This document shows, piece by piece, positions 1-6,956 of a DNA stretch of 64,000 bases. The notes under the pieces were generated by a model that saw only the letters and a program-made list of their open reading frames with translations, had not been told where the DNA came from and made no database searches. The DNA is from Thermoflexus hugenholtzii (GTDB lineage: Bacteria > Chloroflexota > Anaerolineae > Thermoflexales > Thermoflexaceae). The stretch spans positions 3,038,001 through 3,102,000 of the forward strand of contig NZ_CP076326.1 of NCBI RefSeq assembly GCF_018771565.1, given 5' to 3'. The position numbers and the translations under genes are program-made. Numbering within the stretch: position 1 is the first letter of the stretch; each line of letters opens with the position of its first letter.

Positions 1-1
1 G

Positions 2-352
2 CTGATCTCCGAGAACGAGACGGCGGATTTCTATGAACGGGCGCTGGAGGCGCTGGTTCAGGAAGGCGCCCTGGGGGCCTTCATCTGGTGTTTCACGGAC
101 TATCATCCGGATCTGTGGACACGGCCCCCGTGCGATCGCCTGATCCACGAGCGGCATTTCGGGCTGCTGCGGCCCGACGGATCCCGCAAGCCAGCAGCGG
201 ACGTCATCGCCCGTTTCGCCGCGCGCCGACGCCCGCTGGCCGCCCCTCCCTCCCCTTTGCCCGTCCCCGCGGATTACGAGGACCGGCCGGGGCAGGCGTT
301 GCGATCGCTTTACGCCCTGTTCCTGCAGGCCCGGGGCCGCTCCGCATTGTAG
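2..352 (+). CDS. C-terminal part of a glycoside hydrolase (cellulase/mannanase-like TIM barrel)
   Basis: This is the 3' end of a gene that begins before the window; about 116 codons are visible before a TAG stop. The readable stretch contains GAFIWCFTDYHPDLW followed by RPPCDRLIHERHFGLL and DGSRKPAADVIARF. This is the pattern seen near the end of GH5-like (clan A) barrel hydrolases, where the last strand carries an aromatic-rich loop and the chain ends with a helix after 'G.RKPA'. The catalytic glutamates would lie upstream and cannot be seen. A strong inverted repeat follows the stop. The family call rests on these motifs only, so substrate is unknown. Confidence 0.6.
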   Translation: MISENETADFYERALEALVQEGALGAFIWCFTDYHPDLWTRPPCDRLIHERHFGLLRPDGSRKPAADVIARFAARRRPLAAPPSPLPVPADYEDRPGQALRSLYALFLQARGRSAL

Positions 353-364
353 GCCCTCTGGGAC

Positions 365-410
365 GGCGTCCGGCGGGGGCCAGCGGGGGGGATCGCCCCC
401 GCCGGACGCC
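365..410. terminator. Bidirectional terminator-like hairpin between convergent genes
   Basis: A perfect 16-bp inverted repeat (365-380 and 395-410, arm GGCGTCCGGCGGGGGC) encloses a 14-nt loop. It lies between the end of the glycoside hydrolase gene (+) and the end of rplL (-). No U-tract follows on either side, so termination is inferred from position and stem strength. Confidence 0.6.
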
Positions 411-426
411 TGTCTCGGCGGCAAAC

Positions 427-819
427 TTACTTGATCTCCACCACCGCGCCCACCGCCTCCAGCTTGGCCTTGGCGTCCTGGGCCACCTCTTTGCTGACGC
501 CCTCCAGGACCGGCCTGGGGGCCGCCTCGACCAGATCCTTGGCCTCCTTGAGGCCCAGGTTGGTCAGCTGGCGCACCACCTTGATCACCTCGATCTTCTT
601 CGGCCCGACCTCCTTGAGGATCACATCGAACTCGGTCTTCTCCTCCACGGCTGGGGCCGCCGCGGGAGCACCCGGAGCGGCCGCGGGGACGGCAGCGGCC
701 ACCGCGACGGGCGCCGCGGCCTTCACTCCCCAGCGCTCCTCCAGCAGCTTCACCAGCTCCACCGCCTCCAGCAACGTCAGGCTGCTCAGCTCCTCAACCA
801 GCTTCTGAAGATCCGCCAT
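427..819 (-). CDS. rplL: 50S ribosomal protein L7/L12
   Basis: The 130-aa product is the stalk protein of the large ribosomal subunit that recruits translational GTPases. Residues 1-30 form the dimerisation domain, about 34-60 are an Ala/Pro-rich hinge, and the C-terminal domain carries [20 protein letters not shown] and ends GAVVEIK. A strong Shine-Dalgarno (GGAGGTGAT) precedes the ATG. It is the last gene of the rplKAJL block, 22 nt after rplJ, and is followed by a strong hairpin. The hinge is slightly longer than usual, which accounts for 130 rather than about 122 residues. Confidence 0.97.
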   Translation of the reverse strand: MADLQKLVEELSSLTLLEAVELVKLLEERWGVKAAAPVAVAAAVPAAAPGAPAAAPAVEEKTEFDVILKEVGPKKIEVIKVVRQLTNLGLKEAKDLVEAAPRPVLEGVSKEVAQDAKAKLEAVGAVVEIK

Positions 820-841
820 GGGAAGATCACCTCCGAAAAGA

Positions 842-1381
842 TTAAGGGGTTTGGGAAGCTTCTTTCAATTGATCAGCCCGCGCCTGCAGCACGCCCACCA
901 CCTGCTGCAGGACCGCGGTGAGCACGCCGGCCAGCTGGGCCGCCGGGGCCTGGATGGCTCCCAGCACCTGGCCCAGCACCACCGGGCGCGGCGGCAGCTC
1001 GGAGAGCGCCTTCACGTCCTCCGGGCGCAGCCGGCGCCCGTCGAGCAGCCCGCCCTTGACCTTCAGGATCTTGCTCTCCTCGGCGAACTCCAGGAGCGCC
1101 TTGGCCACGACGGGTGGGTCCTCCAGGCAGAAGGCGGCGGCGGTGGGACCCTGCAGCAGGTCCTCCGGCACCGTCCACCCGGCCTGTTGCAGGGCGATCC
1201 GCAGCAGCGTGTTCTTGGTGACGTGGAAAACCCCGCCGGATTTGCGGATCTTCTGCCGGAGGCGATACATGCTCATCGCATCCAGCCCCTGATAGTCCGC
1301 CAGGATCACCGCCTGGCTGCGGGCGAGCAGCTCTCGATACCGAGCGATCATCTGATCCTTCTCTGCTCGCGTGAACGGCAA
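842..1381 (-). CDS. rplJ: 50S ribosomal protein L10
   Basis: L10 (179 aa) anchors L7/L12 dimers to the ribosome. The N-terminal half shows [19 protein letters not shown] and [12 protein letters not shown], the usual L10 core, and the C-terminal helix that binds L12 dimers is present ([17 protein letters not shown]). It directly precedes rplL and is preceded by a 239-nt untranslated leader with an attenuator-like hairpin, so autoregulation by the L10-L12 complex is expected. An SD (CAGGAGGTGACG) lies just upstream of the ATG. Confidence 0.97.
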   Translation of the reverse strand: MPFTRAEKDQMIARYRELLARSQAVILADYQGLDAMSMYRLRQKIRKSGGVFHVTKNTLLRIALQQAGWTVPEDLLQGPTAAAFCLEDPPVVAKALLEFAEESKILKVKGGLLDGRRLRPEDVKALSELPPRPVVLGQVLGAIQAPAAQLAGVLTAVLQQVVGVLQARADQLKEASQTP

Positions 1382-1620
1382 GCGTCACCTCCTGTGCGAG
1401 GTTTTCATCCCCGCTGCCTTTCCCGGAGGGGCAGCGAGGGGACTGCCGAAAAAACATCGCGCGCCCCCGCCGGCGCAGATGAGGGCGCGCGCAGAAACCC
1501 TCCCCAGGCCGCACAGGCCTTGACGGAGAGGATCCTTCACGCCCTGCCTCCGCCGGCGGGGTTCCCCCATTGAGCGTGCGCACCGAGCTTCAACGGCAGG
1601 GATCTTTTAACAGGCGATGC
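1382..1620 (-). promoter_or_regulatory. L10 leader (rplJL autoregulatory leader)
   Basis: The 239-nt rplA-rplJ gap read on the minus strand can form several nested stems. One is CCTGCC pairing with GGCAGG near the 5' side. Another is CTCTCC pairing with GGGGAG around a small AGGCC/GGCCT hairpin. The last is a terminator at 1449-1491. This layout fits the known ribosomal protein L10 leader, in which L10(L12)4 binding to the 5' element favours termination. The class assignment is by position and folding, not by a covariance-model match. Confidence 0.7.
1449..1491 (-). terminator. Attenuator terminator inside the L10 leader
   Basis: On the minus strand CGCGCGCCC (1483-1491) pairs with GGGCGCGCG (1458-1466), and six U follow at 1449-1454 two bases after the stem. 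It lies about 70 nt upstream of rplJ, inside the leader, so it would stop transcription before rplJL rather than end the operon. The upstream CTCTCC/GGGGAGG stem could act as the alternative structure. Confidence 0.75.
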
Positions 1621-1621
1621 G

Positions 1622-2341
1622 TTAAGCCGAGACCTCCAGGGCCTGAGCCGCTGCGGGGTCCACCTTGATGCCCGGCCCCATGGTCGCGCTCACCACCACC
1701 TTCCGGATATAGGGCCCCTTCAGCCCGGAAGGACGCGCCTTCTTCACCGCGTCCATCAGGGCCGCGAAGTTCTCCAGCAGCTGATCCACCGAGAAACTGA
1801 CCTTGCCGATGGGCACGTGGAGGTTGGCGGTCTTATCCACCCGGAACTCCACCCGGCCGGCCTTGGCCTCCCGGATCGCCCGGGGCAGGTCCTCCGGGTT
1901 GACCACGGTGCCCGCCCGCGGGTTGGGCATCAGGCCCCGCGGGCCCAGGATGCGCCCCAGGCGCCCCACCTTGGGCATCATGTCGGGCGTGGCGATGGCG
2001 ACGTCGAAATCCGTCCACCCTTCCTGGATCCGCTTGATGCCTTCGTCGTCGCTGATCACGTAATCCGCCCCGGCCTCCTGGGCGATCCGCGCCGCCTCCC
2101 CGGCCGCGAACACCAGCACCCGCACCCGCTTGCCCAGCCCGTGGGGGAGAACCACCACCCCGCGGACCTGCTGGTCGGCGTGGCGGGGATCCACCCCCAG
2201 GCGCATGTGGACCTCCACGGTGCCGTCGAAGCGGGTGTAGCTGGTTTCCTTCACCAGGGCGAGCGCCTCTCGGGGAGAGTAGAGACGCTCGCGATCCACC
2301 TTCTTCAGCGCTTCCAGATATTTCTTGCCTCGCTCCCCCAT
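1622..2341 (-). CDS. rplA: 50S ribosomal protein L1
   Basis: L1 (239 aa) forms the mobile L1 stalk near the E site and often represses its own operon. Typical motifs are visible: [25 protein letters not shown], the signature [18 protein letters not shown] and the C-terminal [15 protein letters not shown]. Length matches the family. It follows rplK closely and precedes the L10 leader. The ATG is preceded by an AGGAGG-type SD. Confidence 0.97.
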   Translation of the reverse strand: MGERGKKYLEALKKVDRERLYSPREALALVKETSYTRFDGTVEVHMRLGVDPRHADQQVRGVVVLPHGLGKRVRVLVFAAGEAARIAQEAGADYVISDDEGIKRIQEGWTDFDVAIATPDMMPKVGRLGRILGPRGLMPNPRAGTVVNPEDLPRAIREAKAGRVEFRVDKTANLHVPIGKVSFSVDQLLENFAALMDAVKKARPSGLKGPYIRKVVVSATMGPGIKVDPAAAQALEVSA

Positions 2342-2414
2342 CGTTGAGAACCTCCTGTGGTTGTAGCGGACCTGTTCGGTCCTCCCACATGGGTGGGCGT
2401 ATCGGCGCGCCGGC

Positions 2415-2840
2415 TTAATCCACGATCTGGATCCCCATGCTGCGGGCGGTGCCGGCGATCATGCGCATAGCGGCCTCGATGTCGTCGGTGTTCAGGTCCT
2501 TCATCTTCAGCTCGGCGATCTCCCGAAGCTGCTGACGGGTGATCTTGCCCACGATCTGCCGGTTCGGCTCCGAGGACCCTTTCTCCACGCCCGCCGCCCG
2601 ACGCAGGAGATCCGACACCGGAGGCGTCTTGAGCTCCATGGTGAAGGAGCCGTCGGTGTAGATCGTGACCTCCACCGGCACGATCTGCCCCGCCATATGG
2701 GCGGTGCGAGCGTTGTATTCCTTGCAGAAGGCCATCACGTTGACCCCATGCGGGGCTAGGGTCGGCCCAATCGGAGGGGCCGGGTTGGCCTTGCCCGCCT
2801 CGATTTGAAGTTTGATGATCGCCTTAACCTTCTTGGCCAT
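2415..2840 (-). CDS. rplK: 50S ribosomal protein L11
   Basis: L11 (141 aa) belongs to the GTPase-associated centre and is the target of thiopeptides. The N-terminal [18 protein letters not shown] and [17 protein letters not shown], and the C-terminal [12 protein letters not shown], are diagnostic. In most bacteria nusG lies immediately upstream; here a Uma2-type gene separates them. Length and context are otherwise ordinary. Confidence 0.97.
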   Translation of the reverse strand: MAKKVKAIIKLQIEAGKANPAPPIGPTLAPHGVNVMAFCKEYNARTAHMAGQIVPVEVTIYTDGSFTMELKTPPVSDLLRRAAGVEKGSSEPNRQIVGKITRQQLREIAELKMKDLNTDDIEAAMRMIAGTARSMGIQIVD

Positions 2841-2897
2841 CGACGAACTCCTGAGAACAAGGTTTTCGAAAGAGGAATCCGGCGTCTCGCTCTCGGA

Positions 2898-3419
2898 TCA
2901 AAGGATCTCATCCACCATCAGGACGAGATCCGGAAACGCCTGGGGCGCCAGCCGATCCCCCCGCCCGAACCGCGCCGCCCTCTGATATCCCTGGGGAGAA
3001 GGCGCCTGATACACCTCCACCACCTCCTCCTCCAGGTCCACCAGCCAGACCTCCGGGATCCCGAATCGGGCGTAAAGCGGGACTTTTACCTCCCGATCGT
3101 AAGCCGCGGAGTGCTCCATCACTTCCACAAGCAACAGCACGTCATCAGGGCCCGGATGGAGGCCCGCGTAGAAATCCGGACGGGGCTTCAGCAACGCCAC
3201 GTCCGGTTGCGGCTCCGAACGCTCCCCCAGGTGGATGAGGTTTTGAACGTCGGCGATCGCCCGGTCGCCCACCCCCTTCGAGAAGATCCGATTCAGAAGC
3301 CGGACGCACCTCGCATGGCGACTTCCGATCGGGCTCATCCACACGATCTCTCCTTCGATCAGCTCAATCCGATCGTCCTCAGAGAGGATCCCCGCCTGGG
3401 CCATCCGAATGATACTCAT
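2898..3419 (-). CDS. Uma2 (DUF820) family endonuclease, 5' end frameshifted
   Basis: The 173-aa frame encodes a PD-(D/E)XK-fold Uma2 domain: GILSEDDRIELIEGEIV, then PQPDVALLKPRPDFY, LLLVEV and YDREVKVPLYARFGIPEVW. The family occurs in many copies in Chloroflexota and Cyanobacteria, and its biological role is unclear. The usual start is present but out of frame: an ATG at 3456 with a GGAGGGAGGG SD encodes MAVQTLRRLFTVDEYH, after which one extra T (3408/3409) shifts into the RMAQAGIL frame. A shortened product could start at the ATG at 3419, which lacks a good SD. The gene sits inside the otherwise conserved nusG-rplK junction, so it was probably inserted there. Confidence 0.85.
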   Translation of the reverse strand: MSIIRMAQAGILSEDDRIELIEGEIVWMSPIGSRHARCVRLLNRIFSKGVGDRAIADVQNLIHLGERSEPQPDVALLKPRPDFYAGLHPGPDDVLLLVEVMEHSAAYDREVKVPLYARFGIPEVWLVDLEEEVVEVYQAPSPQGYQRAARFGRGDRLAPQAFPDLVLMVDEIL

Positions 3420-3517
3420 CCACGGTGAACAACCGCCGTAGCGTCTGAACCGCCATCCCTCCCTCCATCCGCCCTGGAGGAGATCCGCCTCGGAGTTAGA
3501 GCCCCCGACCGCAGGTC

Positions 3518-4216
3518 TTAGATCTTCTCCACCTGGGTGAAATCCAGCTCCACCGGGGTTTCCCGGCCGAAGAAGGAGACCAGAACCCGCACCTTCGCTT
3601 TGTCCGGGTCGATCTCGTCCACGATGCCCACGAAATCCGCGAAGGGGCCTTCGGTGATGCGGACCTTCTGGCCAGGCTTGAAGGTGACCCGGATGCGAGG
3701 GGATTTGCTCTCCATGCGCTTGAAGATCGCCTGGACCTCCTCCGGGCGCAGTGGGGTGGGCTGGTTGCCCATCCCCACAAAGCCCGTCACCCCCGGCGTG
3801 TTCCGCACCACCGCCCATGAATCCTCGTCCATAATCATCTCCACCAGGATGTAGCCGGGATAGATCCGCCGGCGGACCGGACGTTTCTTGCCTTCTTTGA
3901 TCTCGATCTCCTCCTCCTCGGGCACCACGATGTTGAAGATTTTGTGCTGCATGCCCAGGGAGGCGATGCGCTGCTCCAGATTATGCTTCACCTTGTGCTC
4001 GGAGCCGGAGTAACAATGCACCACATACCAGGCGGGTTCGGCGGAGGCTTCTACCGCGCCTTCGCCGGGAGCCTGAAGGGGTTCCATGACGGGCTCCTCT
4101 CCTTTCTCGGGAGGAGCGGAGGCCGGTTCTTCCAGTTCCAGTTCGCGCAGCAGCTCCTCCAGCGACTCCGTATCGACCTCCACCGGCTCCTGTGGCACCG
4201 ACCGCTCTTCCTCCAT
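3518..4216 (-). CDS. nusG: Transcription termination/antitermination factor NusG
   Basis: NusG binds RNA polymerase and couples it to Rho or the ribosome. The NGN domain starts at WYVVHCYSGSEHKVKHNLE and includes RRIYPGYILVEMIMD and NTPGVTGFVG. A KOW domain follows (FKPGQKVRITEGPFADFVG). About 55 acidic residues precede the NGN domain, giving 232 aa against about 180 usually. I place the start at the ATG at 4216 because an in-frame ATG five codons upstream would put the SD (GGAAAGGAGATCT) inside the coding region. secE lies upstream and an inserted Uma2 gene downstream. Confidence 0.95.
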   Translation of the reverse strand: MEEERSVPQEPVEVDTESLEELLRELELEEPASAPPEKGEEPVMEPLQAPGEGAVEASAEPAWYVVHCYSGSEHKVKHNLEQRIASLGMQHKIFNIVVPEEEEIEIKEGKKRPVRRRIYPGYILVEMIMDEDSWAVVRNTPGVTGFVGMGNQPTPLRPEEVQAIFKRMESKSPRIRVTFKPGQKVRITEGPFADFVGIVDEIDPDKAKVRVLVSFFGRETPVELDFTQVEKI

Positions 4217-4279
4217 AGATCTCCTTTCCATTGCGCATAACAGAGGAGGCCGGAGCGCTCCGTCCTCACCCGCCTCGCC

Positions 4280-4588
4280 TCACTCGCGGCTGAGGGCGAA
4301 GGCGAGGGCTCCCAGCCCGATCAAGCTGCCCACTACGGCGATCCCGAGCCGCAGGGGATCCTGGGGCGTGGTGAAGATCCCGCCGAACAGCCAGAAGAAG
4401 AAATAGTCGACCAGCCCCAGGAGAATCGACATGCCGATGGTGACCGCCAGGACCACCCCCGTCAACCGGTAAAGCTCCTGCCGGTCCGGCCAGCGGACCT
4501 TCTTCAGCTCCCCCTGGACCTCCCGTAGATAGCGCAGCGGGGCCCAGTCGCCCCGCAGCCACCGCCGGGTCTCCGCTACCTTCGCCAC
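4280..4588 (-). CDS. secE: Protein translocase subunit SecE
   Basis: SecE clamps SecY in the Sec translocon. The conserved stretch is RYLREVQGELKKVRWPDRQEL followed by a membrane helix (GVVLAVTIGMSILLGLVDYFFF). A second hydrophobic segment at the C-terminus (LGIAVVGSLIGLGALAFAL) is unusual, since most SecE proteins end after one helix. I choose the GTG at 4588 (102 aa), which is preceded by AGGGAG; an ATG at 4687 would add 33 unconserved residues. It lies between tRNA-Trp and nusG, as in many bacteria. Confidence 0.88.
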   Translation of the reverse strand: MAKVAETRRWLRGDWAPLRYLREVQGELKKVRWPDRQELYRLTGVVLAVTIGMSILLGLVDYFFFWLFGGIFTTPQDPLRLGIAVVGSLIGLGALAFALSRE

Positions 4589-4690
4589 CGGATGCGCTCC
4601 CTGCAAGAGATCTCCCGGCAAGACCGCCGGGACTTCGAAGCCACCCCTCCCCTTGATAGGGGCCGAGGCCACATCCCCCTTACACAAATT

Positions 4691-4713
4691 GGGACACCGC
4701 CAAGCGGTGTCCC
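4691..4713 (-). terminator. Hairpin between tRNA-Trp and secE
   Basis: A perfect 10-bp stem (GGGACACCGC at 4691-4700 with 4704-4713) closes a 3-nt loop and is followed on the minus strand by AATTTGTG. It could be a weak terminator or a processing site releasing tRNA-Trp from the secE-nusG message. Confidence 0.45.
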
Positions 4714-4729
4714 ACGGGGGAACTTCAGG

Positions 4730-4802
4730 CAGGCCGGCCAGGACTCGAACCTGGAACCTGCGGATTTGGAGTCCGCTGCTCTGCCTGTTGAGCTACCGGC
4801 CT
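4730..4802 (-). tRNA. tRNA-Trp (CCA anticodon)
   Basis: The minus strand folds into a cloverleaf with acceptor AGGCCGG/CCGGCCT, anticodon stem GCGGA/TCCGC with loop CTCCAAA (anticodon CCA), and T-loop GGTTCGAGTCC. The 3' CCA is not encoded. Its place between rpmG and secE is a common bacterial arrangement. Confidence 0.95.
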
Positions 4803-4825
4803 GCGAGCAAGAAGCGAAGAAGATC

Positions 4826-4987
4826 TCAGCGTGTCTCCCGATGCAGCGTATGCTTGCGGCATCGGGGACAATACTTGCGCAGCTCCAGGCGGTTCGGGTC
4901 GTTGTTCCGGTTTTTCTGGGTCGTGTAATTCCGTTCCTTGCATTCCGTGCACGCCAGGGTGATCACCACCCGCACCTCTTTCGCCAT
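4826..4987 (-). CDS. rpmG: 50S ribosomal protein L33
   Basis: This 53-aa protein ([20 protein letters not shown]...) has two zinc-type Cys pairs, CTEC and CPRC, and ends KHTLHRETR, all typical of the zinc-binding (C+) form of L33. It sits between tuf and tRNA-Trp. A promoter at 5073-5102 and an 11-bp leader hairpin lie upstream, so rpmG-Trp-secE-nusG may be transcribed separately from tuf. Confidence 0.95.
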   Translation of the reverse strand: MAKEVRVVITLACTECKERNYTTQKNRNNDPNRLELRKYCPRCRKHTLHRETR

Positions 4988-5023
4988 TGCGCCCTCGACG
5001 GTCTCGATAGATTCCGGGGATTT

Positions 5024-5060
5024 GCGCTGGGGCGAGCCCGGAGGGCAACCGCCCCAGCGC
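5024..5060 (-). other. Hairpin in the rpmG leader
   Basis: GCGCTGGGGCG (5024-5034) pairs perfectly with 5050-5060 around a 15-nt loop, in the roughly 80-nt leader between the rpmG promoter and its start codon. No U-tract follows, so it is more likely a translational or stability element than a terminator. Confidence 0.45.
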
Positions 5061-5072
5061 CTCACCTCCTAT

Positions 5073-5102
5073 ATTTTAACCGGAACGGGGCCGGGATGTC
5101 CA
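5073..5102 (-). promoter_or_regulatory. Sigma-70-type promoter for rpmG-tRNA-Trp-secE-nusG
   Basis: On the minus strand TGGACA (-35, 5097-5102) and TAAAAT (-10, 5073-5078) are separated by 18 nt. Each matches the consensus at five of six positions. It lies just past the end of tuf. Confidence 0.6.
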
Positions 5103-5121
5103 GCCGCCGTAAGCCCGGGGG

Positions 5122-6324
5122 TTAGTCGAGGATTTTGGTGACCACGCCGGCGCCGACGGTGAGGCCGCCTTCCCGGATGGCGAAGCGCAGCCCTTCCTCA
5201 ATGGCCACCGGCGCAATCAACCGCACCCGCAGGTTCACATTGTCCCCCGGCATCACCATCTCCACCCCCGCGGGCAACTGAATCTCCCCCGTCACATCCG
5301 CCGTCCGAAAGTAAAACTGCGGCTTATACCCGCTGAAAAACGCCTTGTGCCGCCCCCCCTCCTCCTTCTTCAACACATACACCTCCGCCTCAAACTCCCG
5401 ATGCGGCTTGATCGTCCCCGGCGCTGCCAGCACCATCCCCCGCTCCACCTCCTCCTTCGCCACACCCCGCAACAAGCACCCCACATTGTCCCCCGCAATC
5501 CCCTCCTCCAGCGACTTGTGAAACATCTCAATGCTCGTCACCACCGTCCGCTTCACCTCCTCCCGCAGCCCCACTATCTCCACCTCCTCCCCCGGCCGTA
5601 TCCGACCCCGCTCAATCCGCCCCGTCACCACCGTCCCACGCCCCTTAATGCTAAACACATCCTCAATCGGCATCAAAAACGGCTTGTCCACCTCCCGCAC
5701 CGGCTCCGGAATATACTCGTCCAGCGCCCGGATCAGCTCCCAAATCGGCCGATACTCCTCCGCCTCCGGATCCGTGCTCTTGCTCTCCAGCGCCCGCAAC
5801 GCACTCCCCCGAATCACCGGCACCTCATCCCCCGGATACCCATACTGGCTCAGCAAATCCCGCACCTCCAGCTCCACCAGCTCCAGCAACTCCGGATCAT
5901 CCATCATATCCACCTTGTTCAAAAACACCACCATCGCCGGCACGTTCACCTGCCGCGCCAGCAGCACATGCTCCCGCGTCTGCGGCATCGGCCCCTCCGG
6001 CGCCGCCACCACCAAAATCGCCCCATCCATCTGCGCCGCACCCGTAATCATATTCTTGATGTAATCCCGATGCCCCGGACAATCAATGTGCGCATAATGC
6101 CGCCGCTCACTCTCATACTCCACATGCGTAATGTTGATCGTAATCCCTCGCAACCGCTCCTCCGGCGCCTTGTCAATCCGCTCAAACGGCACAAACTCCG
6201 CTAACCCCTTCAACGACAACACCTTCGTAATCGCCGACGTCAGCGTCGTCTTCCCATGATCAATATGCCCAATCGTCCCCACATTCACATGCGGCTTCGC
6301 CCGCACAAACACCGCCTTCGACAT
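5122..6324 (-). CDS. tuf: Elongation factor Tu
   Basis: EF-Tu (400 aa) delivers aminoacyl-tRNA to the ribosome. G1 [11 protein letters not shown]3 DCPGH and G4 NKVD are all visible in domain 1, followed by the beta-barrel domains ending [11 protein letters not shown]. The ATG at 6324 has an [12 protein letters not shown]; an in-frame upstream extension lacks conservation and is rejected. The gene follows three tRNA genes, as in the E. coli tufB operon. Its coding strand is strikingly purine-rich with G-ending codons, unlike the C/G-ending mix of neighbouring genes. Confidence 0.97.
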   Translation of the reverse strand: MSKAVFVRAKPHVNVGTIGHIDHGKTTLTSAITKVLSLKGLAEFVPFERIDKAPEERLRGITINITHVEYESERRHYAHIDCPGHRDYIKNMITGAAQMDGAILVVAAPEGPMPQTREHVLLARQVNVPAMVVFLNKVDMMDDPELLELVELEVRDLLSQYGYPGDEVPVIRGSALRALESKSTDPEAEEYRPIWELIRALDEYIPEPVREVDKPFLMPIEDVFSIKGRGTVVTGRIERGRIRPGEEVEIVGLREEVKRTVVTSIEMFHKSLEEGIAGDNVGCLLRGVAKEEVERGMVLAAPGTIKPHREFEAEVYVLKKEEGGRHKAFFSGYKPQFYFRTADVTGEIQLPAGVEMVMPGDNVNLRVRLIAPVAIEEGLRFAIREGGLTVGAGVVTKILD

Positions 6325-6475
6325 CGCTCGCCTCCTCTCGAAGAAGGTTTCAGTCGGGTTCGGAACTTTGCAGCCTGCACCACCCATACGGATGCCCGGG
6401 GCATGAGCCGGGCATCCCCCGCGGTTTTCCAACAAAAAATAAAAATCAAGTGCAAGCGTCTGAGAGATGAACAGG

Positions 6476-6548
6476 AGCCCACGACGGGACTCGAACCCGT
6501 GACCCCACCCTTACCAAGGGTGTGCTCTGCCGCCTGAGCTACGTGGGC
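6476..6548 (-). tRNA. tRNA-Thr (GGT anticodon)
   Basis: The cloverleaf has acceptor GCCCACG/CGTGGGC, D-arm GTAGCTCAGGCGGCAGAGC, anticodon stem CACCC/GGGTG with loop TTGGTAA (anticodon GGT) and T-loop GGTTCGAGTCC. The 3' CCA is not encoded. It is the tRNA nearest to tuf. Confidence 0.95.
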
Positions 6549-6641
6549 TCGCGGAACTGCTTCTGCCGGGACAACCTGGATCAACGATGGGCCGGTGCGA
6601 TGGGCCGGGGCGCATGGGCGCCCCGGCGTGAGCCGTTTCAG

Positions 6642-6724
6642 TGGGCGGGGAGGGATTCGAACCCCCGAAGGCTTCCGCCACCTGGTTTACAGCCAGGCCC
6701 CGTTGGCCACTTGGGTACCCGCCC
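6642..6724 (-). tRNA. tRNA-Tyr (GTA anticodon)
   Basis: The 83-nt gene has acceptor GGGCGGG/CCCGCCC, anticodon loop CTGTAAA (anticodon GTA) on a CTGG/CCAG stem, and the long variable arm typical of bacterial tRNA-Tyr. CCA is not encoded. Confidence 0.95.
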
Positions 6725-6730
6725 AGGTCA

Positions 6731-6803
6731 AGCCGACGGCGGGATTCGAACCCGCAACCTCGCGCTTACAAGGCGCTTGCTCTACCGGTTGAGCTACGTC
6801 GGC
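6731..6803 (-). tRNA. tRNA-Thr (TGT anticodon)
   Basis: Acceptor GCCGACG/CGTCGGC, D-arm GTAGCTCAACCGGTAGAGC, anticodon loop CTTGTAA (anticodon TGT) and T-loop GGTTCGAATCC are all present. It is the first gene after the promoter at 6816-6845. CCA is not encoded. Confidence 0.95.
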
Positions 6804-6815
6804 ATCCCGGACTCA

Positions 6816-6845
6816 ATTATACCCGGTCCGAATTCTCCCGGTCAA
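6816..6845 (-). promoter_or_regulatory. Strong promoter of the tRNA-tuf operon
   Basis: On the minus strand TTGACC (-35, 6840-6845) and a perfect TATAAT (-10, 6816-6821) are spaced by 18 nt, and the first tRNA begins 12 nt after the -10. This is one of the two best sigma-70 matches in the window and fits a highly expressed translation operon. Confidence 0.85.
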
Positions 6846-6956
6846 GCCGACGAGCGCCCGCCCATCCGGGTTGGATAGTATACTGAGGAGAGATCAGGTT
6901 CGTCAAATCGCTGGTGGAGAGGAGCCCAGATCCCTTTCTCCCGGGAGAGAGGAGCG

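Noticed and set aside
2898-3818. Extended Uma2 frame reaching into nusG
   Set aside because: The upstream part is antiframe nusG sequence without similarity to Uma2; the real N-terminus is in another frame at 3456.
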